This document shows, piece by piece, positions 10,001 through 17,350 of a DNA stretch of 17,665 bases. The position numbers and the translations under genes were made by a program. The stretch comes from Asterionellopsis glacialis (lineage: Eukaryota; Bacillariophyta; Plagiogrammaphyceae; Rhaphoneidales; Asterionellopsidaceae). Within the stretch, counting starts at the first letter, position 1. Each line of letters opens with the position of its first letter. Location of the stretch: positions 10,051-27,715 of the forward strand of contig WKLE02000061.1 in NCBI GenBank assembly GCA_014885115.2. Reading direction: 5' to 3'. Under the pieces are notes generated by a model that saw nothing but the letters and a program-made list of their open reading frames with translations, was not told the origin of the DNA and did not search any database.

Positions 10001-10347
10001 CAGCATTGGCATCGGGTGGAGACGATGGGACTGTCCGTATTTGGGACGTTCGTGGTGCTGCGAACAATATGTCAAACCCAGCATTTGCCGCCAAACAAGG
10101 GTGGGGCGAAACATCTGCTGGAGTTGCAATGAGTGCACAACAACTCCATAACAACACCAGTGCTAGTAATAGGCAACAGCAGCAGATCATGGGGATGAAG
10201 AATCGTCCAGGAACATTAACCCCTGTCAAATCATTTGCTACAAGACGTACATTGATTATGGATCTTCAATACACAAAACGCAATCTGCTGTTATCTGTTG
10301 GAAAATATGCAGCTTCTTTGCCTGTTCTTGTTCCAAATAATGATTAA
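7066..10347 (+). CDS. TAF5: Transcription initiation factor TFIID subunit TAF5
   Basis: This is a single uninterrupted frame of 1093 residues. TAF5 is a scaffold subunit of TFIID in the nucleus. Residues 1-75 are Ser/Gln/Asn/Gly-rich and unstructured. A LisH-like helix pair lies near 78-102 (DEMVMAYLRKQGM). The TAF5 N-terminal domain NTD2 spans about 206-350, including YLDSFAGLQTW and LVHTYCELLEVGMETKAKQLL. The C-terminus is a WD40 propeller with repeats near 669-701, 730-766, 811-845, 855-889, 896-932 and 966-999, plus a closing strand near 1053-1085. GYYFASAGADGTARLW and RVFAGH closely follow the TAF5 signature rather than generic WD40 proteins. Long inserts lie between NTD2 and the propeller and between the first three repeats. 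An in-frame TAA 21 bases upstream of the ATG fixes the 5' limit. TAF5L of the SAGA complex is the main alternative. Confidence 0.94.
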   Translation: MTSDKKPSSVQQPSSSSAPRQSGSGGETKNNGGPSSSTSATQSQTQSSKQPTDGGNRGGDSTNRSPNNKGHSSSMEPTDEMVMAYLRKQGMGDAVLKLTEILKERNPKLHQPSNRVQMELDEANARNQRSLLARATGGGYGYDVDGAPSIVQWGVPDGRIDMDDDDQDEKKNDGDTATGKTKEGSDETKKKKTLSLKERMGLDEARAYLDSFAGLQTWILSLPDDPASSMKTPKPNKDGVSASQQVGSCGISIASVVKHASEITKQPVSKEVAASVEALEQAEKEMSSWMPPSAKPELLSVAFALLVHTYCELLEVGMETKAKQLLTTFRPIYEPLYHDEMADLDKCTSTDEIIKLNSNNSSYLESLATLKAIMVQVTNIQTKKSSLVQELSNNPSSGTSSNQSRKKIAECDSNIALLQQKYDETTKRAETTFERTQDLPFLRRARAIRWQLTLSATSYGLLASFLSSKEVLLPMSTLLQTKCEIHVERRDPLPYTPSCILDDGKWEEKKKGGGKDDVRWAAPVTPKARLEESGEKVDGPAMLAEAELLPFPKWHLKKEYDSKEEADADKTAVEFNRALLVNGFRRLEALERKRDYDLGLRHLPSEKNKTESSSSSAAADESPHIMANPLEPSILLSTLCSSSSTGSVVAKTSSRPMNIDASAIWEESGVGITSAKMCPVDGRRVAAGCDDAAIRIWSVFGSEADRKSGGATSNGSGKESNEVSETAMVLLGHKNGFPVFDVDWNRDGRTLLSAGGDGSVRLWDTMAKGPYGKVSKDPKGQKAKEAPQDAIVPGLRTETNEDVSGAALAVYRGHMPSAPVWSVSFAPSGYYFASAGADGTARLWTTDRPAPVRVFAGHISPSVNCVTWHPNCNYVLTGADDKTIRMWDILSGNCVRLLDGCSQGVNVVTVSPSGRYAAGADYSGIISIWDLGSGRKVNELRPPPLEATTAGSKRSASGTVRLASDPRAIHSLCYSACGTALASGGDDGTVRIWDVRGAANNMSNPAFAAKQGWGETSAGVAMSAQQLHNNTSASNRQQQQIMGMKNRPGTLTPVKSFATRRTLIMDLQYTKRNLLLSVGKYAASLPVLVPNND

Positions 10348-10896
10348 ATTTTGTGGATATCACAAAATTCACTCATGGTGTATAGTCTAAAATGGGATTG
10401 GATAGTGCGTATTGTAATAATCGCTGGTACTCTAGAGAGAATGCAAGATTTTTGTCGTCATTTTCTGCCTAATGTTTTGTATTATTAATTAGCAGTGTAT
10501 TCCTATTGTCTCTATCTGCACTCAAGAGGTAAAGAGATGTTAATTCTTCCAATCTAAATCTTCGTAACATCATGCTTCTCGTCGAACTGTTGGCTTCTCT
10601 TTTTTCCGGTATTCCCTTCATTTTTGGCGGGATTTCCAGATTTTGGAAAACCATTTGGTGGAAGAAATTTCCGTGTCATTCAGTTTTGAACAGTTCGTAC
10701 AGTACGAAAATACCTATAATTCGACTCGAACAAAAGGACCCTGCAGATTTTTTAAGATCTGCCCTGTAAGGCTAAATTCACAAACCACAAACCATCACTA
10801 GAGAGGTCCTGCCCATGGACTCTGTGTGTCCCTGTGGCGCTTGTTAGACGATAATTCGGGAACAATTCTTACCATCATCTTGATTCAATCCATACC
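10348..10896. other. Intergenic between TAF5 and the K+ channel
   Basis: This 549-bp stretch should contain the TAF5 3' UTR and the channel promoter. A perfect palindrome, TTCGTAC-A-GTACGAA, lies at 10694-10708, about 190 bp before the channel ATG. A 65-codon frame at 10572-10769 has no recognisable domain and I left it out. Confidence 0.5.
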
Positions 10897-12384
10897 ATGT
10901 CGAGAGCTACATATGGTGCCACAGAAAACATAGATACACAAGATATTCGTAGATCTGATAGTGATGCTGAACGATTCGGTCACCGAACGTTGGGGACCAA
11001 GAAGAAAAGTGTTCGTGGTAGTTATGGTGAAGAAGAATTCATGACTTCGAGGACGACAAGAATTTCTCAACTTGAGCAGCGTACGACTGTCAGAGATCGG
11101 AACTATGTCTCAAGGTTATCAAGCGGGTTCATTCCTGCACCATACGAAACAAATGGTACAGAAGATGACTTTATTACGGAACATCGAAATTGGAAACGAC
11201 GTATATTTTTAATATTGACAGAGCCGCACACAAGTCATTTATCACTTGTTTTCTTTACAATCCTTGTGGTTACCATTTCAACCAGTAACATTCTGATGAT
11301 TCTACAAACACAACGGAATTGGCAATTTACCCCTACAGATTGTACAACGTGTGGTGGAACGATATCATACATTTTTGAAGATGATGGTGAAGTTGGTTTT
11401 GACGAATTACCTACTACTGAGAGTGATATCCCATGTGTATGTCCTCCAGCACCCTTGCCAATCTTGAATCAATTGACAGATTATATGATTTACTTTTTTA
11501 CGGTTGAATGGATTGGTCGTGTTTTATTCTTTGAACCACCTCTCCATGAAAAGGCAACAACAACAAGTGGGTCATTCCATCAATGGTTACATTTTGTGAC
11601 GGATACATCTCAAGTATTGGATTTCTTAGCTATTTTTCCATATTATCTTGAAAATATTTCACAAACAAATGGGCTGGTATCTTTACGACTATTACGGTTA
11701 TTCCGTGTCTTTCAACTTATACGATTAGGACAATACAATGAAACGTTTGTATCTCTCAATCGTGTGTTAGCCAGATCTATCCCATTCTTTAAATTGTTGC
11801 TGGTGGTATTGTCATTTGGTGCAGTTTTCTTTGGGAGTATGATTTATTGGTTAGAAAGGGGTGAATGGAAGTACAATAAAGACTTGGATGATTGGGTATT
11901 TATGAGATTATCTGTAGATGGTATTACAGAAGAAATTAGTCCGTTTGATAGTATAACATCATCATTTTGGTGGTTCTTTGTAACTGCAACAACTGTGGGG
12001 TATGGCGATGAATACCCCACATCACCCGGTGGTAAAATTGTAGCCGTGGTTGCCATGTTGACAGGTGTATTGGTTATTGCCTTTCCTGTATCGGTATTTT
12101 CAGATTTATGGTCCAAAGAATTAAAGGAAGCTGGTGCACTAGATGGTATTGAATCTTTTGACAACAGTAGCAGCAATGATGGCAGTAATGAACCTTTACT
12201 TGAGGAGTTGGAATTGAACGGGGTACAGAAATGCAATTATTGCAACAGCAAGTCAAGTGATAATGGTGGCCTTACAATGAGTGCTCAAGATTTTGAGGCC
12301 ATTGGTATACATATGAAAAATATCAATGAAAGTCAACAAAAAATACGATATATCCTACAAAAATATGGAGTAGATGGCATATAA
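10897..12384 (+). CDS. Voltage-gated K+ channel (Kv type, six transmembrane segments)
   Basis: The 495-residue frame encodes one pore-forming subunit, expected to work as a tetramer in a membrane. Approximate segments are S1 115-135, S2 194-213, S3 235-251, S4 263-278, S5 297-318, pore helix 352-365 and S6 380-401. The selectivity filter is TTVGYGD (365-371). S4 reads R264, R267, R270, Q273, R276 at every third position, so the fourth gating charge of Shaker-type channels is Gln here. The S6 hinge is FPVSVF instead of the Shaker PVP. The S1-S2 loop is long and has CTTC and CVC cysteine pairs. The cytosolic N-terminus (about 108 residues) has no recognisable T1 domain. The tail has CNYC and ends in a possible helix. 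A TAA 45 bases upstream of the ATG limits the start. The same frame stays open for 90 codons after the stop, so the true C-terminus may be longer. Confidence 0.93.
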   Translation: MSRATYGATENIDTQDIRRSDSDAERFGHRTLGTKKKSVRGSYGEEEFMTSRTTRISQLEQRTTVRDRNYVSRLSSGFIPAPYETNGTEDDFITEHRNWKRRIFLILTEPHTSHLSLVFFTILVVTISTSNILMILQTQRNWQFTPTDCTTCGGTISYIFEDDGEVGFDELPTTESDIPCVCPPAPLPILNQLTDYMIYFFTVEWIGRVLFFEPPLHEKATTTSGSFHQWLHFVTDTSQVLDFLAIFPYYLENISQTNGLVSLRLLRLFRVFQLIRLGQYNETFVSLNRVLARSIPFFKLLLVVLSFGAVFFGSMIYWLERGEWKYNKDLDDWVFMRLSVDGITEEISPFDSITSSFWWFFVTATTVGYGDEYPTSPGGKIVAVVAMLTGVLVIAFPVSVFSDLWSKELKEAGALDGIESFDNSSSNDGSNEPLLEELELNGVQKCNYCNSKSSDNGGLTMSAQDFEAIGIHMKNINESQQKIRYILQKYGVDGI

Positions 12385-13321
12385 AGGAAAAGAGGCATGT
12401 ATGTTTCTATCACCGAATTACTCCCAGCTATTCAAGAATACATGGTTGAAGGAGAAAGAATTGCAAGAGCAGAAGCATCAACTGCACTTTTGGAAGCTGC
12501 ACTACAGACCTGTTTGCATCGCCAAATTAGGTCCTTGGGACACAAAAGGACAAGCTTTCCCCTTCCAAGGAATACTCTATTATTCAATGTTGGACAATGG
12601 TGTATCTTATCAACGAACATTATTATGCTGGCGACGATTAAGATGTTCATCGGATAAGACTGTTTTGAGAACTCGAACATGTCTATTTCATCATCATTGA
12701 TGAGTTGTTGGAAATACGTATTATTTGTTATTTTCTGGTAACATCGAAAATATTTACTAGATAATACAGGGTAAAAATTCCGACGATGGTCTGATCCAGC
12801 AAGCAGACTTACTTTGTGGGTAAACGATTCTGAGAGACGGCCAGGCGAACAGGTAGGAGTGTCATACTAAGGTATCTGCAATACTAACTCTTTCGTTCCG
12901 TAGGAGATTGTTTGATGGAAGTAGGACTAGCTATGCCGGATCCGGGAACAAGTGGTAGTCTCTACTAGAATGCAATCATTATTTTTGATTCGGTTTTCGG
13001 ATGCATGTTGTATTTAAAAAATAGGACTTTTTTTCAGCCTTTTTTTTGAGTCTTGGTTTGCCGAAAAAAATACTTAGAACTACGTATTTAATACATTAGA
13101 GGAAACTCAACCAAAGAAATTGGATGTTAGCACAGAAAAACGCGTTCTTGGCATTCCCATCTAGCCTGGGATCGGAAACGGTACTCGTACCAAAGCAAAA
13201 CTAGAACTACAAAGAACTTCGTCGGCCCATCAGCGATAGTCGTTGAGTCCTGCAAACATCTCAACCTTTCATCTTTTCAAAAAGTTGTAAGCCAAGTCTC
13301 ACAATTGTCCCAATTATAATC
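12385..13321. other. Intergenic between the K+ channel and the DUF6824 gene
   Basis: The first 270 bp continue the channel reading frame after its stop and look partly helix-coding (see findings). The remaining 660 bp contain T-rich tracts near 13028-13046 and no gene that I can support. They should include the promoter of the downstream gene. Confidence 0.5.
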
Positions 13322-13978
13322 ATGCAACGTGAAAAATCCTCATCAAGTATCATCTCTCTTTCCGATTGTAGCTATATTGATATCATGTTAAAGGAAACTT
13401 CTGATTTCGATGTTCCATATGCCATACGAAGTTCTCGAGCTGTTTATCCTTCAACTACCCAAGTTTCATCATTATTGAATGACGAGTGTTCAGCTGAAAA
13501 TGGAAATCCCGAAGAAGAAGACTACTCTTATGGCTTTTCCAACTTTGACATTCTATGCGGAAGGAGCAAGCTTTCTCATCGTCACAAGGGGAATAAAAGA
13601 TTCAGAATCATAATTGAAATGAATCGAGAAAGATATCAAAACGCATCAAATCGAGCAGACAAAACACGAATTACCTCGGATATTATAGACCTTATTCGTG
13701 GTGCTAGTGGTCGATTTCTAAAATGGGACACAACTGGACGTTGTTGGAACGAGGCAAGTGAAGATTATACGCGTGAAAAAGTAAGTCATGCTCTACGAAG
13801 TGCCAAACCTGCTCTACCGAGAGACTACAAACGCAAGAAGAGGGACAATTCTAATAAATTGGATGAGTTTTCAGTGGAGAACAATGAAATATCAAGGAAA
13901 CTTTTCGAACAACAACAAGAAATAATGATGAGATTGATAAGTGAATCAGAAGAAGAAGAAGAAGCGGTCAACTCATGA
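13322..13978 (+). CDS. DUF6824 domain protein of unknown function
   Basis: The frame encodes 218 residues with one DUF6824 domain at about 73-160. Its hallmarks are present: F-D-I-L-C-G-R, then H-K-G-N-K-R-F-R, GASGRFLKWD, a Trp in GRCWNEAS and the closing EKVSHALRSAKP. The family is abundant in diatoms and related algae and has no established function that I know of. This copy has SKLSHRH after CGR instead of the common Gly/Asn-rich form, which suggests a distinct subgroup. The domain is followed by a basic YKRKKRD, a possible nuclear signal, and an acidic ESEEEEE tail. The upstream frame holds a TGA at 13244-13246 and no other ATG, so the start is sound. A DNA- or chromatin-related role would be a guess from charge alone. 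Confidence 0.86.
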   Translation: MQREKSSSSIISLSDCSYIDIMLKETSDFDVPYAIRSSRAVYPSTTQVSSLLNDECSAENGNPEEEDYSYGFSNFDILCGRSKLSHRHKGNKRFRIIIEMNRERYQNASNRADKTRITSDIIDLIRGASGRFLKWDTTGRCWNEASEDYTREKVSHALRSAKPALPRDYKRKKRDNSNKLDEFSVENNEISRKLFEQQQEIMMRLISESEEEEEAVNS

Positions 13979-14893
13979 CGAGTTGCCCCCACCTCCCTTG
14001 GGGCCGCGGCGGCTTCAGTCGCGGGTCGCGAGTGATCGGGAATAAAACAGCAAATCCCGAAATATTGTTATCCTGGAGTACCAGGTACCCACAGATACCG
14101 GTACTGACTCTACTTAGCACAAGTACCATGTACCTGGTACCTGTACGGCATCTGGTACCTGGTACATGTACCTGGTAATACCAGGGATAGAGTTGAACCC
14201 TATCTAAATTTTAAATGTCCTTTATGCATTACAGACATACGACTTTCTATTATCTGGTAAAATTTCGTACTTTAATTACATTGCGTGACACACATGTTTT
14301 GAAAATCAACGGCTATGGTCTATCCCTCCATATGATTGGTCTAAAATAACATTTGTTGTTTTGGGGTGCAACACTACTTATCACGTTTCTTCGTGACGCC
14401 CACCGGTACCTGGTACGGTAGAAGCTAAATAAGACCTACGACTAGGCACCGGCGAGTGATTTTGACCAAGCGCAAGAGCATTACAACAAAAACAACAACA
14501 ACATCTCATCACAGACTTTCTCCTTCTTCAGTCACTTTCAGAAGGAAGACATCATCTGGTACCTCAAAGAACCAAAACAGAAGACGTGTTAACGACGACT
14601 AAACTGAAATTCAGCTTACTGGGTGTTCTCCGTTCACACAGATAAAATAGAGAATCTAAATACAATAGAGTAACGACGACGACGACGATTCGACTGCACT
14701 CTACAAATATCGGATAGAAAAACAAGTCTTTTGAAACTCTTTGGCACGAAGAAAGAGACAGACCTTTTTCTTTGAAAATAAGATAAAAGGCTATCCAAGT
14801 CAAAAAAGTAAAAACTAATACAGACATTATTGGTCTAAGGAAGAGAAAACAGTTACAAAAGTAATACTAGTACGTTGGCTATCTATCATAATA
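13979..14893. other. Intergenic with GC-rich patch, palindromic element and RING gene 5' region
   Basis: Directly after the DUF6824 stop there is a GC-rich patch (about 13981-14040) unlike the AT-rich surroundings. It is followed by the GGTACC-rich inverted-repeat element (14069-14189, listed separately). Further GGTACC-type pieces lie at 14401-14420 and 14556-14564. A short CGA trinucleotide run is at about 14675-14688. No coding sequence is supported. Confidence 0.5.
14069..14189. repeat. 121-bp GGTACC-rich inverted-repeat element (MITE-like or hairpin)
   Basis: The ends are imperfect inverted repeats. Positions 14069-14088 pair with 14168-14189 at 18 of 22 aligned positions, including a 10-base exact core TACCAGGTAC. 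Inside are many variants of the palindrome AGGTACCT, among them GGTACATGTACC (14161-14172) and TACCGGTA. ACCAGGTAC at 14080-14088 can also pair with GTACCTGGT at 14130-14138. The element could be a small non-autonomous DNA transposon, a cruciform, or a hairpin in RNA. No clear target-site duplication is visible, and no transposase is present. Confidence 0.6.
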
Positions 14894-16042
14894 ATGGCAA
14901 CACCGACTATCATGAGCATGAAAGATAATAATAATAATCAGAATCAGAATCATCCGAATGGAAATGAAACACCTCCACCACCCTTACGTAAAAGTCCACC
15001 ACGATCTGCATCACCACCACCACCTCAACCACCATGCCTTGCACCTCATACTTCTACTCATCAGCATCATGGCACGACAAGAACAGGAACATCATCATCA
15101 TCATCATCATCTGCTTCGCGATTGTTATTCGGTGCTGAACGCGGACAAAACAACGAAGAAGAATCATCATCAGCACCATCGCCCATTATAACAACCAGTC
15201 AAAGTGATTCAAGAACAGAATTATCGTTAGATAGCATGTCCTTGGTGAATTCACCACCATCCATTGAAGAACATCACAATGGTATTCATACTGGTAGATC
15301 ACCACCACCCTTACTTGAACGTGCGACCATCGAACACTCACCTATTACAACTGCGACACATAATGCTGCAGCTGTGAATATTGATGCAGATGTTGTAGTC
15401 GATCAAAATGAAGCTGCATCCTTAGCGGAGGCAAGACGTATACAACAAGAGGAAGAAGATTCCATTGCTTTGGCACGAATGTTAATGGCACAAGAAGCTG
15501 TAGAAAGTTATGCACTTCATGCCGATTATTTACGTAATACACGTAATGAATATACAGAAGAAGATTTTGCGGCCTTACAAGCTGTCATGGCAGAAGAAGA
15601 TCCATTGGCCTCCGCCGAAGGTGATGGTGAACACGATGGTGACGGTGATGACGATGATGGTCATCATGAATTATCATATGATACCATGTTGCGTATTGAA
15701 GAACAAATTGGGGATGTTAAACAAGAACGATGGGCATTAATTGCAAAACATCATATTGACGCCTTGCCACAATTTACATTTGAGGAAGAACCAAAAGACA
15801 ACAGCAATAGTAGTACAGGTAAATCACCATCCAACCATGCGGCCAAAGACCAGAATGATTCGGATATTAAATGTTTAGTCTGTCAAATTCCATATGAAAA
15901 TGGTGAAACATTACGTCGTTTACCATGTGGCCATTGCTTCCATAGTGAATGCGTGGATCAGTGGCTTGCCAATAAGGATTTTTGTCCTTATTGCCGTCAA
16001 TGTATTGTGGTAGATGATGATAATGACAAACAAAAATCATGA
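14894..16042 (+). CDS. RING-H2 finger protein, probable E3 ubiquitin ligase
   Basis: The 382-residue product ends in a complete RING-H2 domain: C327, C330, C345, H347, H350, C353, C364 and C367 supply the eight zinc ligands in C3H2C3 order. The Trp after the sixth ligand (W357) and P365 are the usual E2-contact positions. I infer that it transfers ubiquitin from an E2 to unknown substrates. Residues 1-160 are Pro-, Ser- and His-rich low complexity. A helical stretch near 176-235 contains EEEDSIALARMLMAQEA, which resembles a ubiquitin-interacting motif but lacks the conserved Ser. An Asp/Gly/His-rich segment follows. There is no signal peptide or transmembrane helix, so it is probably cytosolic or nuclear. 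The upstream frame has a TAA at 14816-14818 and no intervening ATG. Confidence 0.92.
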   Translation: MATPTIMSMKDNNNNQNQNHPNGNETPPPPLRKSPPRSASPPPPQPPCLAPHTSTHQHHGTTRTGTSSSSSSSASRLLFGAERGQNNEEESSSAPSPIITTSQSDSRTELSLDSMSLVNSPPSIEEHHNGIHTGRSPPPLLERATIEHSPITTATHNAAAVNIDADVVVDQNEAASLAEARRIQQEEEDSIALARMLMAQEAVESYALHADYLRNTRNEYTEEDFAALQAVMAEEDPLASAEGDGEHDGDGDDDDGHHELSYDTMLRIEEQIGDVKQERWALIAKHHIDALPQFTFEEEPKDNSNSSTGKSPSNHAAKDQNDSDIKCLVCQIPYENGETLRRLPCGHCFHSECVDQWLANKDFCPYCRQCIVVDDDNDKQKS

Positions 16043-16564
16043 ACGGAACAAAGATTTAATCTATAATTACAACACACATTGAGTATGTACACGGACGGAT
16101 GGCAAAACAAGAATGCGATGATGACAATGATGGGAATCTTGTTCACCATGCATGTCATCTCCTTTATGGTACAATGGGATGCTAGACACACCAAACAGCG
16201 CAAAAAAGAACAAACACACGCAAAACGCAAAAGGGACATTAACACACGTACACGCAAACGCACATTAACTGAAATATTACAGTGTGTCATGTCAAGATTT
16301 AGATAGGGGTGAAAAAAAAACTAAAATATTGTTTTAGAATAATTTCAGAAAAGGATTTTCTATTAGTTTGTTGTAAAAGATTCTATTGTATCCTTGTTTG
16401 GTCATTTTTCCAATGCAAAGAAGAAACACGTTTTCTAGTTTGCAGCTGAGATTCTATTATTTATTCATTTTAAAAATGATTTTATACGTGAGTACCTGTC
16501 TATGTTCTTTCATGTTGTGACCTATATAAATCGTCATCGTCAACACTTCCACGGGACTAGATAG
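16043..16564. other. Intergenic between convergent genes
   Basis: This 522-bp stretch contains the facing 3' ends of the RING-H2 gene and the phosphoesterase gene. A 75-codon plus-strand frame at 16079-16306 has one hydrophobic stretch and a Lys/Arg-rich tail. I could not link it to any family and consider it 3' UTR. T- and A-rich tracts near 16310-16330 could serve polyadenylation. Confidence 0.45.
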
Positions 16565-17350
16565 TTAGGGAGTCGTAGTCGAACAAAGATTAATTTTTGT
16601 TTTCTCATACCATTTTTCAACTCCATCTACGGTTGGTGGATCAGTATACCAAATAGCAAGTTGTGTTGAAACAAAGTCTGGTACAGGAGATGACAGCGTT
16701 ACATCTGATAGTAGGTTGGATGGTACTGTATTCCCATAAAAGTATGAATAATGAGGCTTATTCAAGGGTGGATTGAAATACTTTATGGATGAAGAATCGG
16801 CATGGTCGTTGTTATTGTTGTTGTCACAGTCGTTTTCTAGTTTTGAAGACGTTCGTATTGTTTCACTACTACTAGGACTTGACAATGATGACGAGGACGA
16901 CAATCCAAGTAATTTATGTACCTTTTGAATCAAGTTCATATATTCTAGATTTTCGGCAGGTTCCATGATAGATACACATGCTTGATTCCATTGTAGAGTT
17001 TTTTCACCGGTAGTTGCATCTGTATGATAACACGACACAATCCCACAATCACTGTTATTGTTAGTTCGTTTGTCTTCGCTACCATTGTCATTATGTTTCT
17101 GATTCATCCTATTTTGGTATTTGTTGTGACTAAATCGACAGGGGATACCATTGCAACTTCCTTCTAAATTATGCTTTAACATGTGGCACATCCCATTTAA
17201 ATCATCTTCCGTCTCATAGGATAAACCACCCAATAAAGTTACATGGGAGATAAACTTGGGACCATGATATGTTTCTGCTAAGTGCGCAATTTGGTTATCT
17301 AATTGAACTTGCAACGACGGTGGAGTTAAAAGCCATATCGAAACTTTCAT
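16565..17350 (-). CDS. Cyclic phosphodiesterase-like 2H phosphoesterase
   Basis: The 261-residue minus-strand frame has the two catalytic H-x-T/S-x motifs of the 2H superfamily: H36-V-T38-L in KFISHVTLLGG and H200-Y-S202-Y in NKPHYSYFYG. The opening VSIWLLTPP and the ETYHGPKFISHVTL block match plant and yeast cyclic phosphodiesterases, which open ADP-ribose 1'',2''-cyclic phosphate or related 2',3'-cyclic nucleotides. I infer the same type of reaction, possibly linked to tRNA splicing by-products. Family members are about 180-200 residues. This one is longer because of low-complexity inserts around 77-118 and 151-190 (Ser and Asn runs) between the two motifs. There is no targeting signal. Its 3' end faces the RING-H2 gene. 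A plus-strand TTTATAAATATAAATA at 17352-17367 gives an AT-rich TATA-like context just before the ATG. Confidence 0.85.
   Translation of the reverse strand: MKVSIWLLTPPSLQVQLDNQIAHLAETYHGPKFISHVTLLGGLSYETEDDLNGMCHMLKHNLEGSCNGIPCRFSHNKYQNRMNQKHNDNGSEDKRTNNNSDCGIVSCYHTDATTGEKTLQWNQACVSIMEPAENLEYMNLIQKVHKLLGLSSSSSLSSPSSSETIRTSSKLENDCDNNNNNDHADSSSIKYFNPPLNKPHYSYFYGNTVPSNLLSDVTLSSPVPDFVSTQLAIWYTDPPTVDGVEKWYEKTKINLCSTTTP

Noticed and set aside
12374..12700. A 108-codon plus-strand frame overlapping the K+ channel end
   Set aside because: It is in another frame from the channel and its composition is not protein-like; the in-phase continuation is the more plausible one.
16079..16306. A 75-codon plus-strand frame with a hydrophobic stretch and a Lys/Arg tail
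   Set aside because: It lies just after the RING-H2 stop, matches no family I know, and is most simply 3' UTR.
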